Below are positions 10,519 to 19,613 of a DNA stretch of 64,000 bases, piece by piece. Both the position numbers and the translations under genes were made by a program. Numbering within the stretch: position 1 is the first letter of the stretch; each line of letters starts with the position of its first letter. The notes under the pieces were generated by a model, which saw only the letters and a list, made by a program, of their open reading frames with translations, was not told where the DNA came from and searched no databases. The stretch comes from JAGLOK01 sp963677605 (GTDB lineage Bacteria; Bacillota; Clostridia; Christensenellales; UMGS416), in the NCBI GenBank assembly GCA_963677605.2, contig CAXXDX010000006.1, positions 620,001 through 684,000 on the forward strand, read 5' to 3'.

Positions 10519-10560
10519 AACAAGCATCCAGATAGTAAAAACCCAGTCCGGATGCTTGTT
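10519..10560. repeat. Inverted repeat after tnpC-like gene
   Basis: AACAAGCATCC (10519-10529) and its exact complement GGATGCTTGTT (10550-10560) form an 11-base stem with a 20-base loop. It lies between the recombinase operon and the passenger gene. It may be a transcription terminator with a poor T-run, or a structured recombination site. Confidence 0.55.
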
Positions 10561-10608
10561 TCTAATGTTTGATAGTAATTATTTAGTGTTAAATGTAAAG
10601 AACGTGCT

Positions 10609-11022
10609 TTACTCTAGTTTTCGCTGACTGAGTAATGCTTTTATCTTCTTGTTTTCAATTCTTAAATTTTCTAGCTCAACAAGCTGTTCAATAAGCATTT
10701 TCTTATCCTCCTTCAATTTTTGGATTTCTTGTTTCAATTCCTGTTCCCGTTCTCGAACATTCACATGCGGCATTTCCACATCTTTTGTATGTACTCTTTC
10801 AATAGCTCGTAAACTAGAAATGCGCTCACGTAAAATAGGATTGTTGTATAGTGTAGTTGTCGATATACCTGATAATTCAGAAACTGTTTTAAAATTAATT
10901 TTCTTTCCTTTTGAACGCTTAAGTTTCTCTATTGCTTGATTCACTTTTTCTTCAGTTGCAGCTTTTAGTGATGATGTATATTTCAATAAACCAGTAATAT
11001 TTCGCTTTGTTTTTTTACTCAT
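10609..11022 (-). CDS. TnpC-like (DUF6262) transposition helper
   Basis: This is the fourth gene of the recombinase operon, about 137 residues. It resembles the small TnpC/DUF6262 proteins that go with Tn554-type recombinases and help set the orientation and efficiency of integration. An HTH-like segment (FKTVSELSGISTTTLYNNP) comes first, then a long coiled coil (REREQELKQEIQKLKEDKKM onward) to the end. I chose ATG 11022 because GGAGG stands before it; the frame continues to 11100 but without support. It overlaps the previous recombinase by 8 bases, consistent with coupled translation. Confidence 0.75.
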   Translation of the reverse strand: MSKKTKRNITGLLKYTSSLKAATEEKVNQAIEKLKRSKGKKINFKTVSELSGISTTTLYNNPILRERISSLRAIERVHTKDVEMPHVNVREREQELKQEIQKLKEDKKMLIEQLVELENLRIENKKIKALLSQRKLE

Positions 11023-12541
11023 TTTTCTGTTCCTCCAATCGAGCCACAACAGGCTGCAAGCATTGATAGCGTGAATGTTGAATTTGCCATTGTCGTTCAT
11101 ATCCCATCCGTTTTGTTCTTTCCATTTCTCTTTCCATAAGCTCCAACTCCTTTTTTAGAACAGGTAAAAAACTGACTTCCGTGATAAAATTAGGACAGTT
11201 GTAGAAAAAACATCCATCTCCATTAGTACAGTTACCACGACGATAGTCATATAAGCATACTCCCCCAGGTAAAGGATTGAAGCTGAGTGATTCAGATAAT
11301 TCACCAATAACTTTGTCGATATCTTCTTCAGTTTTACCGCGAAACTGTGCCGCCGCTTTTAACTTGATTTCATCTGCTCGGATTCCAGCAATCTTTGCAT
11401 CTGGAGACAAAATCATACGGGAATAGATTTCTTTCACTTCATGTTCTTGCAACGTTAGATAATGGCATGTCATTTCGATTGATACATGGGCAAATTGCTT
11501 CATAACATAGGCAATCGGAATTTTCCTCATGATAAGCTGTTTTACAAAGGTCGCCCTGAATTGATGCGACTTCAACGGATACAGTTCCCCATCGGCTTTA
11601 CAAATATTACATCTTCGGATAAAAGTTCTAAGTCTTTGATTACTCCATGTTAATGTGTTTGGAACACGAACTCCATTATTCCTCGTCAAAAACAAATCTT
11701 TCATACTGCTTTCCGCTCTCAATGCAGCAGTGTTTTGTTCCAGTTCCTTAATTACGTCAATAACTAACTCGTTAGCGAAAACCCGATGAATAATCGGATC
11801 GCCCTTGACCGTTTTAGATAATGCCACCTCAAAATATGCAGGAGCATCATATGGTTGATGAAGACAGCCGCTTTTAATAGACAGTACCTCGCTAATTCTC
11901 AATCCCGTTTGACTTTGGATGATTATACCGCACTTTGTCAAAATGTCAGCTTTTCCGTGATAGGATTTGTAATCCACCGCACACCGTATAATTTCATTGA
12001 AAACATCGTCTGGGATGGGCTTCACATTTTTATCAGTATTCTCGTCCCTGCCTGAACCCCATATCTCTTTAGCTGTTGCTCCAGTCAGAATGTCATAATC
12101 AGGTACCAGCCAGCCTTTGATTTGACCCACACGAATCATATCCTCCACGACGAAAGAAGCCAGATAAGCGGTTCTTTTCGCAAGCCCGCATTCGGATTTC
12201 AGCCACATTGCAAATGTCAATAGGGTTTGCGTAGTAATGCTTGCAAGTGAATTAATCTTGTTAAATTCACTGAATTTAATAAAATATCGTAGTGCGGTTT
12301 TGGTGCTGACTGCACTCTGTGGTTTTACCTGACCTAATTTGTAATACAAATACTGTTTTACAGTAAATTTAAGTTGTGCACTTTTAATATCACCAAACTT
12401 TATCTTTTTACGAGACGGGGGCATACTCTTCTGAGTAATTAACGGAGATAAGTCCCAAGTATCATCCCGAAATTGGCTATTGCCTATCATAACTTCCGAA
12501 TTTTCTGTCAATTGGATATGGTCTAAGATATCATTTTTCAT
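11015..12541 (-). CDS. Tyrosine recombinase, third of trio (TnpB-like)
   Basis: This is a site-specific tyrosine recombinase of 508 residues. The catalytic set is visible: R215 (TGLRISEVL), H326-x-x-R329 (SHQFRATF), H352 and nucleophile Y361 (CHYLT). A Cys-rich segment near residues 440-465 (CLYDYRRGNC...CFFYNCPNF) looks like a small zinc module, and a charged coiled coil follows. The start overlaps the previous recombinase by 11 bases. With its two upstream partners it forms a trio, as in Tn554 or RIT elements, where all recombinases work together to move the element without a DDE transposase. Confidence 0.88.
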   Translation of the reverse strand: MKNDILDHIQLTENSEVMIGNSQFRDDTWDLSPLITQKSMPPSRKKIKFGDIKSAQLKFTVKQYLYYKLGQVKPQSAVSTKTALRYFIKFSEFNKINSLASITTQTLLTFAMWLKSECGLAKRTAYLASFVVEDMIRVGQIKGWLVPDYDILTGATAKEIWGSGRDENTDKNVKPIPDDVFNEIIRCAVDYKSYHGKADILTKCGIIIQSQTGLRISEVLSIKSGCLHQPYDAPAYFEVALSKTVKGDPIIHRVFANELVIDVIKELEQNTAALRAESSMKDLFLTRNNGVRVPNTLTWSNQRLRTFIRRCNICKADGELYPLKSHQFRATFVKQLIMRKIPIAYVMKQFAHVSIEMTCHYLTLQEHEVKEIYSRMILSPDAKIAGIRADEIKLKAAAQFRGKTEEDIDKVIGELSESLSFNPLPGGVCLYDYRRGNCTNGDGCFFYNCPNFITEVSFLPVLKKELELMEREMERTKRMGYERQWQIQHSRYQCLQPVVARLEEQKNE

Positions 12542-13964
12542 TTTTCATTTCCTCCAATCGACGAATGATTTCCTTAAGTGCAATCGTAGTAGGGACGATG
12601 TGTGCTGCATAGTGAGCACCATAAATGTTCGAGTCCAACATATCCTGAAGATCCGACAAATGACTTTTATGGGTCTCAAGGTCTTCTAGTGTTGTAATAT
12701 ATCTACTGCATAAATAGCATTTTTGTCGACTCAGAAAATGTCCGCATGGCTTACTCTCTTTAACCGGAAGTGTACAATACCCATCACTCAAACGGGCCTT
12801 CGCATTACAATTATCCTTAAACCATAACAGTTCTGATTGGGTTGATATCTCTGTCGCACTGACATTATTAATGTTCCCGAGGATACCGATTTTAGAAAAC
12901 ATTTTTGCTTGGGTAACATCTTTAACATCGGCATAATATTTTTTAGTTGTTGCTGGCGAAGAATGTCCAAGTACTTTTTGAATCACCTTTATGTTAGTAC
13001 CCTTGGAAAGCATATCTGTAGCAAGTGTCCTACGAAACATGTGGGATTTTATCTTAAAAACATTTCCATTAGCATCACAGATATTATGTTTATCATTGAA
13101 GTTCCTTAGCCATTTCGCAAATGTTTGTTTTGAGATAGTAATAATAGGTTTTTTGTGAGCACCGACTTTAGGCTCATAAATAAATAAGTTGCTCCTTTCT
13201 GCTTCCGTTGCTTTCTTGCGGACTAGTTTTGTAATATCGTTCAAACGATCCACAGATTTTTTGCATTCAACGGGTACTATCATGTTCTTCCGGGTCTTAC
13301 GGTTTTTATGGTCAAACCAAGAAATTGTGTATCCTGAAATTGGGTGCCTTGATATGCAATCAGTCTGCAGAAGCAATAAATCGCCTATCCGCATCCCAGT
13401 ACACTCCATAATGGTAATTCCATGTTTCAAGTAATAATTCTCTTCGACTTTTAACAATGAATTTAATGTCTGAAGAATTTCGTCAGGGATAAAACTTATC
13501 TTCAAACTACCATAAACATTCCTGTATTCATTTCCGGTGAATATTTGTTTTTCAGGCACAGTATCCGGCATGAAAATTCGGCACCAATTTACGAGAGTTT
13601 TTAGTGCTGAAAAGCAGTTGTATTGATATGCATAAGACAATGACTTTCCTGTTACTGATGATAAATATACCCTTAGGAAAGAGCGATAATCATCCGCAAT
13701 ACTGTTGCTTAAAACCAATAACGTACAAATGCCTTCTTGATTGCAAAAAGTATTGAAATACTTTAACCTCCATAAAGATTCACGCAACCCTTTTGGCACT
13801 CTGTTTCCAGTTCGGTAATTCATCCAGATATACTCTTTAACTATTTCTTTAATTTCTTCACTATCAAAGAAAGAAAAATCAAATTTATACTTCTGGCGAT
13901 AGTTTTGCGATTCCTTATCGCAATCCATAAGCCGCCAAACATCAGAAGATGGATGGTTATTCAC
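12531..13964 (-). CDS. Tyrosine recombinase, second of trio
   Basis: This 477-residue tyrosine recombinase has R192 (TGMRIGDLL), H308-x-x-R311 (SHMFRRTL), H334 (LGHSSPATT) and Y343/Y344 (KKYYAD) in the family order. The C-terminal part is rich in Cys (CNAKARLSDGYC, then CGHFLSRQKCYLCSRY), which suggests zinc binding, as in Tn554 TnpB-type proteins. It starts inside the stop of the first recombinase (ATGA overlap of four bases) and ends inside the third. The three genes are therefore a tightly coupled operon. Confidence 0.88.
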   Translation of the reverse strand: MNNHPSSDVWRLMDCDKESQNYRQKYKFDFSFFDSEEIKEIVKEYIWMNYRTGNRVPKGLRESLWRLKYFNTFCNQEGICTLLVLSNSIADDYRSFLRVYLSSVTGKSLSYAYQYNCFSALKTLVNWCRIFMPDTVPEKQIFTGNEYRNVYGSLKISFIPDEILQTLNSLLKVEENYYLKHGITIMECTGMRIGDLLLLQTDCISRHPISGYTISWFDHKNRKTRKNMIVPVECKKSVDRLNDITKLVRKKATEAERSNLFIYEPKVGAHKKPIITISKQTFAKWLRNFNDKHNICDANGNVFKIKSHMFRRTLATDMLSKGTNIKVIQKVLGHSSPATTKKYYADVKDVTQAKMFSKIGILGNINNVSATEISTQSELLWFKDNCNAKARLSDGYCTLPVKESKPCGHFLSRQKCYLCSRYITTLEDLETHKSHLSDLQDMLDSNIYGAHYAAHIVPTTIALKEIIRRLEEMKNEK

Positions 13965-15040
13965 TCCACATCACCTCCTGTCATATGAGAAGATGCCCAA
14001 TATCTCCCCAGGCTATCTGCAATGAATTTATTGCTGAGGGTAGCATATTTTTGCGTTGTAGTAATGTGTCGATGTCCTGCCAATATACGTACCACACTAA
14101 AATCCATTCCGCTCTCTATTAGCCTTGTAACATATGTATGACGTGTGTCATGGAATTTAAAATCAATCCCAATTTTCTTTCCTGCCCGTTTAAATACCTC
14201 GTACAGTCCACGATATGAAATTGGCTTGTTTTGATAGTATGGATGCTGTGTAGTAAAAATATAACTATGTTCTGTTTTCATGTATGAGCGGTAGTTGATA
14301 ATGTAGTCATCCAGTTCTACAAGCATTTCAGTCGGTACATAAATTTCACGATATCTCCCTTTTGATTTCACATGGTGAATCACGCTTATTTGATTAGTAA
14401 GATCAGGTAATGGTATATCTTCAATTTTTAAAGATAACACCTCACTAATTCTTGCTCCGCTATGGATTAGAAATTTGAAAATCAGCTTGTCTCGTTCAGT
14501 TGGTAATGCTGCGTACATCTTCTGAATTTCTATAGCAGCAAACAGATGTACGCGATAATCGCTTTCCTTTATTTTGAAAATAGATTGCTTGGTGTAATTG
14601 CTTTTTCTAGTATGATAGAGCATGCCACGGAATATACTATTTGGATTACTCACATCTTTGGTTACAATAGGATTAGTCACACCGTTCATAGTTGACTGGT
14701 AGCAGTAGAATCCGTACACTGTTCCAATCATCCGGTTTATTGTTACCGGGGCACGCTTGCTTTCTGAATTCATCGAGACCACATGCTCATCTATTAAACG
14801 CAGGTATTCTACATAGTCCCGTATCATATTTACGTCAATTTGTTCATACTTTAATTTACGTTGTTCAAGAAATTCAAAGAATATCTTCAGATCTCTAGCA
14901 TAGGCTTTTATAGTATTATATGCTCGTTCAATAAGTGCCAGATATTCCAAATACTCATTTACAGGCTTAACCAACCTCATCCCTGAATCCATCAGGATAA
15001 AGCCTGCTTTTGTCCCATTTTTTACTCTGTGCAATTCCAT
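13961..15040 (-). CDS. Tyrosine recombinase, first of trio (TnpA-like)
   Basis: This 359-residue phage-type integrase is close in length to Tn554 TnpA. The catalytic residues are R197 (SGARISEVL), H297-x-x-R300 (HDTRHTYV), H323 (AGHRHITTT) and Y332 (QKYATL). A SAM-like N-terminal core-binding domain occupies about residues 25-115. The start ATG 15040 has AAAGGAG about seven bases upstream; an overlapping ATG four bases earlier is out of frame. It is the first gene of a four-gene recombinase operon that separates two conjugation genes, and it probably defines the right end of the nested element. Confidence 0.9.
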   Translation of the reverse strand: MELHRVKNGTKAGFILMDSGMRLVKPVNEYLEYLALIERAYNTIKAYARDLKIFFEFLEQRKLKYEQIDVNMIRDYVEYLRLIDEHVVSMNSESKRAPVTINRMIGTVYGFYCYQSTMNGVTNPIVTKDVSNPNSIFRGMLYHTRKSNYTKQSIFKIKESDYRVHLFAAIEIQKMYAALPTERDKLIFKFLIHSGARISEVLSLKIEDIPLPDLTNQISVIHHVKSKGRYREIYVPTEMLVELDDYIINYRSYMKTEHSYIFTTQHPYYQNKPISYRGLYEVFKRAGKKIGIDFKFHDTRHTYVTRLIESGMDFSVVRILAGHRHITTTQKYATLSNKFIADSLGRYWASSHMTGGDVE

Positions 15041-15172
15041 CCATTTACTCCTTTACGTTATTTGTATGTCAATATTGATACACATACCAGTATAAAAGGA
15101 GAAAACAGTAAATCTGAGTAATACAGGATAATTATACAAACTTCTTTCCTATATACTCATTTATATAATTAG

Positions 15173-15240
15173 TATAAAGGACGATAGAAGCTACTATTTG
15201 TAAGTAAATATTAACTATATTGCAGCTCTTACGTCCTTTA
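15173..15240. repeat. Inverted repeat near right edge of nested recombinase element
   Basis: TAAAGGACG near 15176-15184 and CGTCCTTTA near 15231-15239 are exact inverted copies with about 46 bases between them. They lie between the first recombinase and the VirB6-like stop codon (15249). Here an insertion junction or recombinase-binding site is expected. This role is inferred from position only. Confidence 0.4.
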
Positions 15241-15248
15241 CACCAAAG

Positions 15249-16091
15249 TTATGAAAATAACATCTCTTTCACGATTTTATCTGACATCTTTACTGTACCT
15301 ACTAATACAAGCAAATTGAATATAAGTTCGCCCATGTATGCCCAAACTATTTTACTTGCCGATGCACTCATGTCAATATTCGGCGGTGATGCTGCAAATA
15401 CTGAAAATATCACACAAGCCAATACTATAATCGCACCTTCCAAACACACTCCGGCATAACTTTTAACGAACGCTTTACCCATTGACGATGTGCCTTCTCC
15501 TGCAAAACTGGATAACGGAATTGGAGCTATAGCAGTATAGAGATAAAGCTTAAAAAAACGTCCATACACAGTCATCAGCATAATGAATGATAGAATGATT
15601 ATAAATAATGATCCGAGTAGGCTTACAGCCCATACCGGTATACTTTCAAAAAAGCCTAATCCATTAATAGCGTTTACCATTTCACTCGGTAATGTAACTT
15701 CTGATGCTATACCAACATTGCCTGCTGCCGTTTGAACTATACCCTGAGTAATTGAAAAAATACTTGTCAGTAATTCCATGCCCCATGTAACCGCTGCCTT
15801 TGCAAGTGCAAAACGGATAAATAATCTAAGTGCAACTTCCGGGCGCTTTATTTCCTGTAAATTGGTCGTAGATTTTACCATACCAACAACAAAAAACAAT
15901 ACCAACAGCGCATATCCTATCGCTTGCAATGCACCATTAATACCTACTATGACATCCCATATTCCGCCGCCTCGAAAGTTTTGTGGAGATTGGGTTAATA
16001 ATCCCCATATTTCTGCTAATTTCTCGTTCCATGTCTGCAGAGCATTTTCAAGGTTGTCTAGTATTCCCAAAACTTTCTCACTTCCTTTCAT
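15249..16091 (-). CDS. VirB6/TrbL-like conjugation membrane protein (CD1112 family)
   Basis: This polytopic membrane protein of the transfer channel has 280 residues and about five or six hydrophobic segments (about 55-75, 95-120, 150-180, 185-200, 210-235, 255-270). It follows the usual backbone order VirD4, Maff2, VirB6, PrgI, VirB4. The frame begins at ATG 16091, but AAAGGAAGTGAG lies within the first codons. A TTG start at 16070 (LGILDNLEN) is therefore equally plausible. A hairpin stands just upstream. The downstream neighbour should be prgI, but the recombinase element intervenes. Confidence 0.85.
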   Translation of the reverse strand: MKGSEKVLGILDNLENALQTWNEKLAEIWGLLTQSPQNFRGGGIWDVIVGINGALQAIGYALLVLFFVVGMVKSTTNLQEIKRPEVALRLFIRFALAKAAVTWGMELLTSIFSITQGIVQTAAGNVGIASEVTLPSEMVNAINGLGFFESIPVWAVSLLGSLFIIILSFIMLMTVYGRFFKLYLYTAIAPIPLSSFAGEGTSSMGKAFVKSYAGVCLEGAIIVLACVIFSVFAASPPNIDMSASASKIVWAYMGELIFNLLVLVGTVKMSDKIVKEMLFS

Positions 16092-16097
16092 ATATTC

Positions 16098-16125
16098 AAA
16101 AGCCGTCCTTTATAGAACGGCTTTT
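16098..16125 (-). promoter_or_regulatory. Hairpin before the VirB6-like gene (attenuator or terminator)
   Basis: AAAAGCCGT (16098-16106) and ACGGCTTTT (16117-16125) pair perfectly over nine bases with a ten-base loop. On the minus strand the hairpin ends in TTTT six bases before the VirB6-like start. It may partly stop transcription coming from the Maff2 gene. Confidence 0.5.
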
Positions 16126-16164
16126 ACTTTTTGTTTTGTTATCCATAAAATATACTGCTATTAA

Positions 16165-16470
16165 TCAACCTCCAGTAATGAGCGTCAATATTTCTTTGGC
16201 AAACATAATAACAACACCGCCGAAGAAAGTGAGAAAACCATTACTCCTTTGAGATGGATCGTGCGATTTAAGGCTCATACCAATCTGTACAATACCAAAG
16301 CCAAGCAGGATAACGCCAATTGCTCTAATCATGCTGAAGATGAAATCACTTAGGTTATTTACAACCTGCAGCGGATCATCAGCAGCAAATGCTGTTGTCG
16401 TAGTCATTAAAAAAACTGCCATTACGGCAGCTGCTACAAGGATACGTTTTGTTCTTTTTTTGAGTTTCAT
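16165..16470 (-). CDS. Maff2-family mobile-element membrane protein
   Basis: This is a 101-residue protein with an N-terminal signal-like segment (KRILVAAAVMAVFLMTTTTAFA) and two more hydrophobic stretches (about 45-65 and 80-97). It resembles the Maff2 proteins found between the VirD4 and VirB6 genes of Tn1549-type ICEs, thought to be pilin-like or channel components similar to VirB2. The start ATG has AAAGGAA upstream. The position between virD4 and the VirB6-like gene is exactly that of the family. Confidence 0.8.
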   Translation of the reverse strand: MKLKKRTKRILVAAAVMAVFLMTTTTAFAADDPLQVVNNLSDFIFSMIRAIGVILLGFGIVQIGMSLKSHDPSQRSNGFLTFFGGVVIMFAKEILTLITGG

Positions 16471-16485
16471 AATAAATTCCTTTCT

Positions 16486-18234
16486 TTATTCTAAGATTAT
16501 ATAGTGATGTGCATTATCAAAGTCGAATTCCATAAACGGTTTTGATTCTACATCCCGATGCACATGAATATACGGACTACCATTTCCGTTATTCGTTAAG
16601 TAATTATTTCTGTGCTTGCCTATTTCATATTTCTTATCCCACACCGGCTTTTCTCCACGTATGAAAAGCAAGCCATAATCGTTATCCACCTCCCTGATTT
16701 CATTTGGCAATAAAAGTTCTCTGCCGATAATTTGCTTATTAGTTGAGTATGAGCCATTTCGACCTTTATTGTGTCCGTATGAACGTGATTCTATAGTAGC
16801 TTTCCCAAGCATTTTTGAAATGTACTCATGCGTGCTTTGCTCGTTGCCGCCTAAAAAGAGCATACTGTCACAGTTGCCGCTAACGGTCTCCCATAAGTGA
16901 TTCTCACCTTTAAACATGCTTTTCAGCTGTGCTAAGTTTTGTACGATAATAGAAGCAGATATTCCTCTTGAACGCATTGTTGCAAGACACTTATCGAACT
17001 CCTCAGGTAATGCGACATTGGGAAATTCGTCTAGCATAAAATGAACATGGCAAGGTAATCTCCCATCATGCTTATGATCCGCTTCATAATACAACACTTG
17101 AAAAATCTGCGTATAAAGGAGACCAATCAAAAAATTGAAGGTCGTATCATTATCAGGTATTACAGCAAAAAGTGCTGTTTTCTTAGTGCCAATACTAGCT
17201 ATATCCAATTCATCATCGCTGGTAATATTTCTGATTTGCTCAAGGTTGAATGCTGCTAATCTTACAGCACATGATATTAAAATAGATTTAGCTGTCTTTC
17301 CGGCCGCCTGTTTGAAAATTGCATACTGATGGCCCGCCAAAGAGTTCGGTCTTTCTTTTTCAAGTGCTAAAAACAATAAATCTAATGGGCTTATATGCTG
17401 TTCGTCGTTTTCGCTTGCACTTCCATACTCTATCATTGTCATTACCATGCCAAAATTCTGTTCTTCAGGCGGGGCTTCATTTAAAAGATAAAATATAAGA
17501 GCTTGGAGTAATGCTGTTTCGCTCTTCTCCCAAAACGCATCACTCTGCATCGCTGTTTTTGGAGTTGTATTACGTATAAGATTATTTATGAGCTTTATCA
17601 CATCCTTTTCATCAGTTATATAGTTGAACGGATTATAATGATTGGACTTTTCAAAGTTTATCAAATCCACAACTTTTATTTCATAACCTTCTTTGACAAG
17701 AAGGTTTCCGACAGTTCTTAAAATCTCGGCTTTGGGATCGGTAATGACAAAAGAGCTGTTGCACTGCATAATATTCGGCAATGCATAACCTCGCGTTTTC
17801 CCTGCACCAGAACCGCCGATAATAAGTGTATTTAAATTGCGTTTATGTTTGTAACCATCCAAGCCAAGCCGAACATGCTTTGTAAATAACCTGTCAGTTT
17901 TTTTGTCCTGTGAAAATTGCTTGCATACTGCTCTTGGGCTTCCCCATGAAGCACTCCCATGTTCTTCACCCATTCTGCGTTTTGCATAACTTGAATAATA
18001 TGCGGCTATTCCTACAGAGTAAATTAGACTGAATACAAGAACAAAATCAAGCGTATATTCATTCATTTGGAACACAAATGGATTTTCAAGTGCTTCTGTT
18101 AGCTCCGGTATTAGTTCCAATATTGATATACCACTCTGATAGTTTGAAGAAAGCAGAACCGCCAGCCAAACTACCGGAATATATAATAAAAACCACATCA
18201 GTGTGGTTAATAGTTTATTCTGCGGCTTTTTCAT
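16486..18234 (-). CDS. VirD4/TraG-type coupling ATPase
   Basis: The coupling protein brings the relaxase-DNA complex to the secretion channel. It has two N-terminal membrane segments (about 10-30 and 60-80), Walker A GGSGAGKT at 140-147, and Walker B with FMLDEFPN near 390, followed by IVQNLAQL, which is typical of the family. At 582 residues it has normal length. Its start overlaps the stop of the PcfB-like gene by four bases, so the two are coupled. Maff2 follows after a short gap. Confidence 0.93.
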   Translation of the reverse strand: MKKPQNKLLTTLMWFLLYIPVVWLAVLLSSNYQSGISILELIPELTEALENPFVFQMNEYTLDFVLVFSLIYSVGIAAYYSSYAKRRMGEEHGSASWGSPRAVCKQFSQDKKTDRLFTKHVRLGLDGYKHKRNLNTLIIGGSGAGKTRGYALPNIMQCNSSFVITDPKAEILRTVGNLLVKEGYEIKVVDLINFEKSNHYNPFNYITDEKDVIKLINNLIRNTTPKTAMQSDAFWEKSETALLQALIFYLLNEAPPEEQNFGMVMTMIEYGSASENDEQHISPLDLLFLALEKERPNSLAGHQYAIFKQAAGKTAKSILISCAVRLAAFNLEQIRNITSDDELDIASIGTKKTALFAVIPDNDTTFNFLIGLLYTQIFQVLYYEADHKHDGRLPCHVHFMLDEFPNVALPEEFDKCLATMRSRGISASIIVQNLAQLKSMFKGENHLWETVSGNCDSMLFLGGNEQSTHEYISKMLGKATIESRSYGHNKGRNGSYSTNKQIIGRELLLPNEIREVDNDYGLLFIRGEKPVWDKKYEIGKHRNNYLTNNGNGSPYIHVHRDVESKPFMEFDFDNAHHYIILE

Positions 18235-19613
18235 CGTTCTTTGCCTTTATTTCCTTTATAAATTTGCTTTCTCTCAACAAATTTATAAGTATTGCTTTCA
18301 ATCGCTTGTTTATGAGCTTTTAAGTCTTTTTTAACTGAGGGGCTTTCTTTTAATCTAAATTGCTCCAAATTTTTCTCCGCTTTACTAATTTCTGAACTTC
18401 CAGCCGAAACAGCTGTATTTATAAGTTCACCTACATCTTTACCGTCAAGCCCATTGATAGGGTCAGGTATGCAGTCAAAACGAAAATCACTGGCATCAAC
18501 ACCATATTTCACAGCCATAGAATATGCCACACTTTCAGCTATAAATTGATTATTTACTCTGTTGTATTCCACTCCCTGCTTCATATGCGCTTTTGCATAC
18601 TGTGTCTCAAAGCAGAGACCTTTATATATTTCACTGTCAGATAAATCATTACGTAAATATATTTTTTTATCTTCAGCATTATAAAGACAATTCGCATCCA
18701 TATCGTCCTTTACTTCAACAGGTATCGGTGAAGTAGCTTTCAATCGTTCTATCTCCGATTTAATTTCTGCAGAACCTTCTTCGAGCATTATAGAATATTT
18801 TGACCTAGAAATATTTCTGCCATATGTTTCTGATATGTCATATACTTTTGCATCAATGAAATTTCCGGTACGATTCCCGTTCTCATATTCAGGCATAGTA
18901 ATCAGGATACCATTCGCACCTTGCTTTGGGTATCGTCCAAGCTCACGCCATTTTGTTTTACTCATAACCGCAGAGGCGTTCGGATTCTGCTCAAAGATAC
19001 GCTGTTTATTCCCTTGCGAATACGCATATAGCTGACTATTAAATGCAAGATACGCTTTCCAATTCTCAGGTGATAGATTGTCAAAATCACCTTTATTAAT
19101 TTCTTTAACGATGTTTGGGATATTAACCGTTTCTCGCTCTGATTTGGATTTTTGCGGTTTTGAGTTTGTCCGCTGCGGATGGTCTTTTTTTGGGTCTTCC
19201 TTTTCCTGCGTTTTTTCATCTTTATCCGGCTCATGAGATAACTGATTATAATCCATTCTTCCAAGCACATGATTAACCTTAGATATATCCTCTTTCTTTA
19301 TGAATATATCGACAAATCCTTCATCAGCTCTTGTATCTTTTATAGCAGAAAATAAGATTCCATATTTGGTAGCCTGTATTTTGAAATCCTTAAGGTCCTT
19401 TTCTTCCAGTTTAAATATTTGCAGTTCCTTTCCACTTTTCAAGAGCTTATTTAGGTTTGTCGCACCTTTCATTTTCTGCTCTCCGTTGTAATATGCATAC
19501 AGCGCAGTTGCTAGATTTTTAGCTCCACTTCCAGTAAGCCTTACCATAACTTCTATTCCGTCAATCATTAGTTTTACAACTCTGTCTGTAGCATCACCGC
19601 TTATTTGGCTCAT
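18231..19613 (-). CDS. PcfB (DUF3801) and LtrC/ArdC-like two-domain protein
   Basis: The N-terminal 120 residues match the PcfB/DUF3801 type (GDATDRVVKLMIDGIEVMVR...), which works with the coupling protein and relaxase in Gram-positive conjugation. After a charged linker (about 120-165) comes an LtrC/ArdC-like region: NPNASAVMSKTKWRELGRYP, then GANGILITMPEYENG and VYDISETYG. ArdC-type domains bind ssDNA and can protect incoming DNA from restriction. Usually these are separate proteins, so this looks like a fusion. A clear HExxH zinc motif is not seen in the C-terminal part, so the antirestriction role is uncertain. It overlaps the relaxase by 20 bases. Confidence 0.75.
   Translation of the reverse strand: MSQISGDATDRVVKLMIDGIEVMVRLTGSGAKNLATALYAYYNGEQKMKGATNLNKLLKSGKELQIFKLEEKDLKDFKIQATKYGILFSAIKDTRADEGFVDIFIKKEDISKVNHVLGRMDYNQLSHEPDKDEKTQEKEDPKKDHPQRTNSKPQKSKSERETVNIPNIVKEINKGDFDNLSPENWKAYLAFNSQLYAYSQGNKQRIFEQNPNASAVMSKTKWRELGRYPKQGANGILITMPEYENGNRTGNFIDAKVYDISETYGRNISRSKYSIMLEEGSAEIKSEIERLKATSPIPVEVKDDMDANCLYNAEDKKIYLRNDLSDSEIYKGLCFETQYAKAHMKQGVEYNRVNNQFIAESVAYSMAVKYGVDASDFRFDCIPDPINGLDGKDVGELINTAVSAGSSEISKAEKNLEQFRLKESPSVKKDLKAHKQAIESNTYKFVERKQIYKGNKGKER

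Noticed and set aside
10519..10560. Integron attC site
   Set aside because: The stem is simple, lacks the R/L box pattern, and no integron integrase is present.
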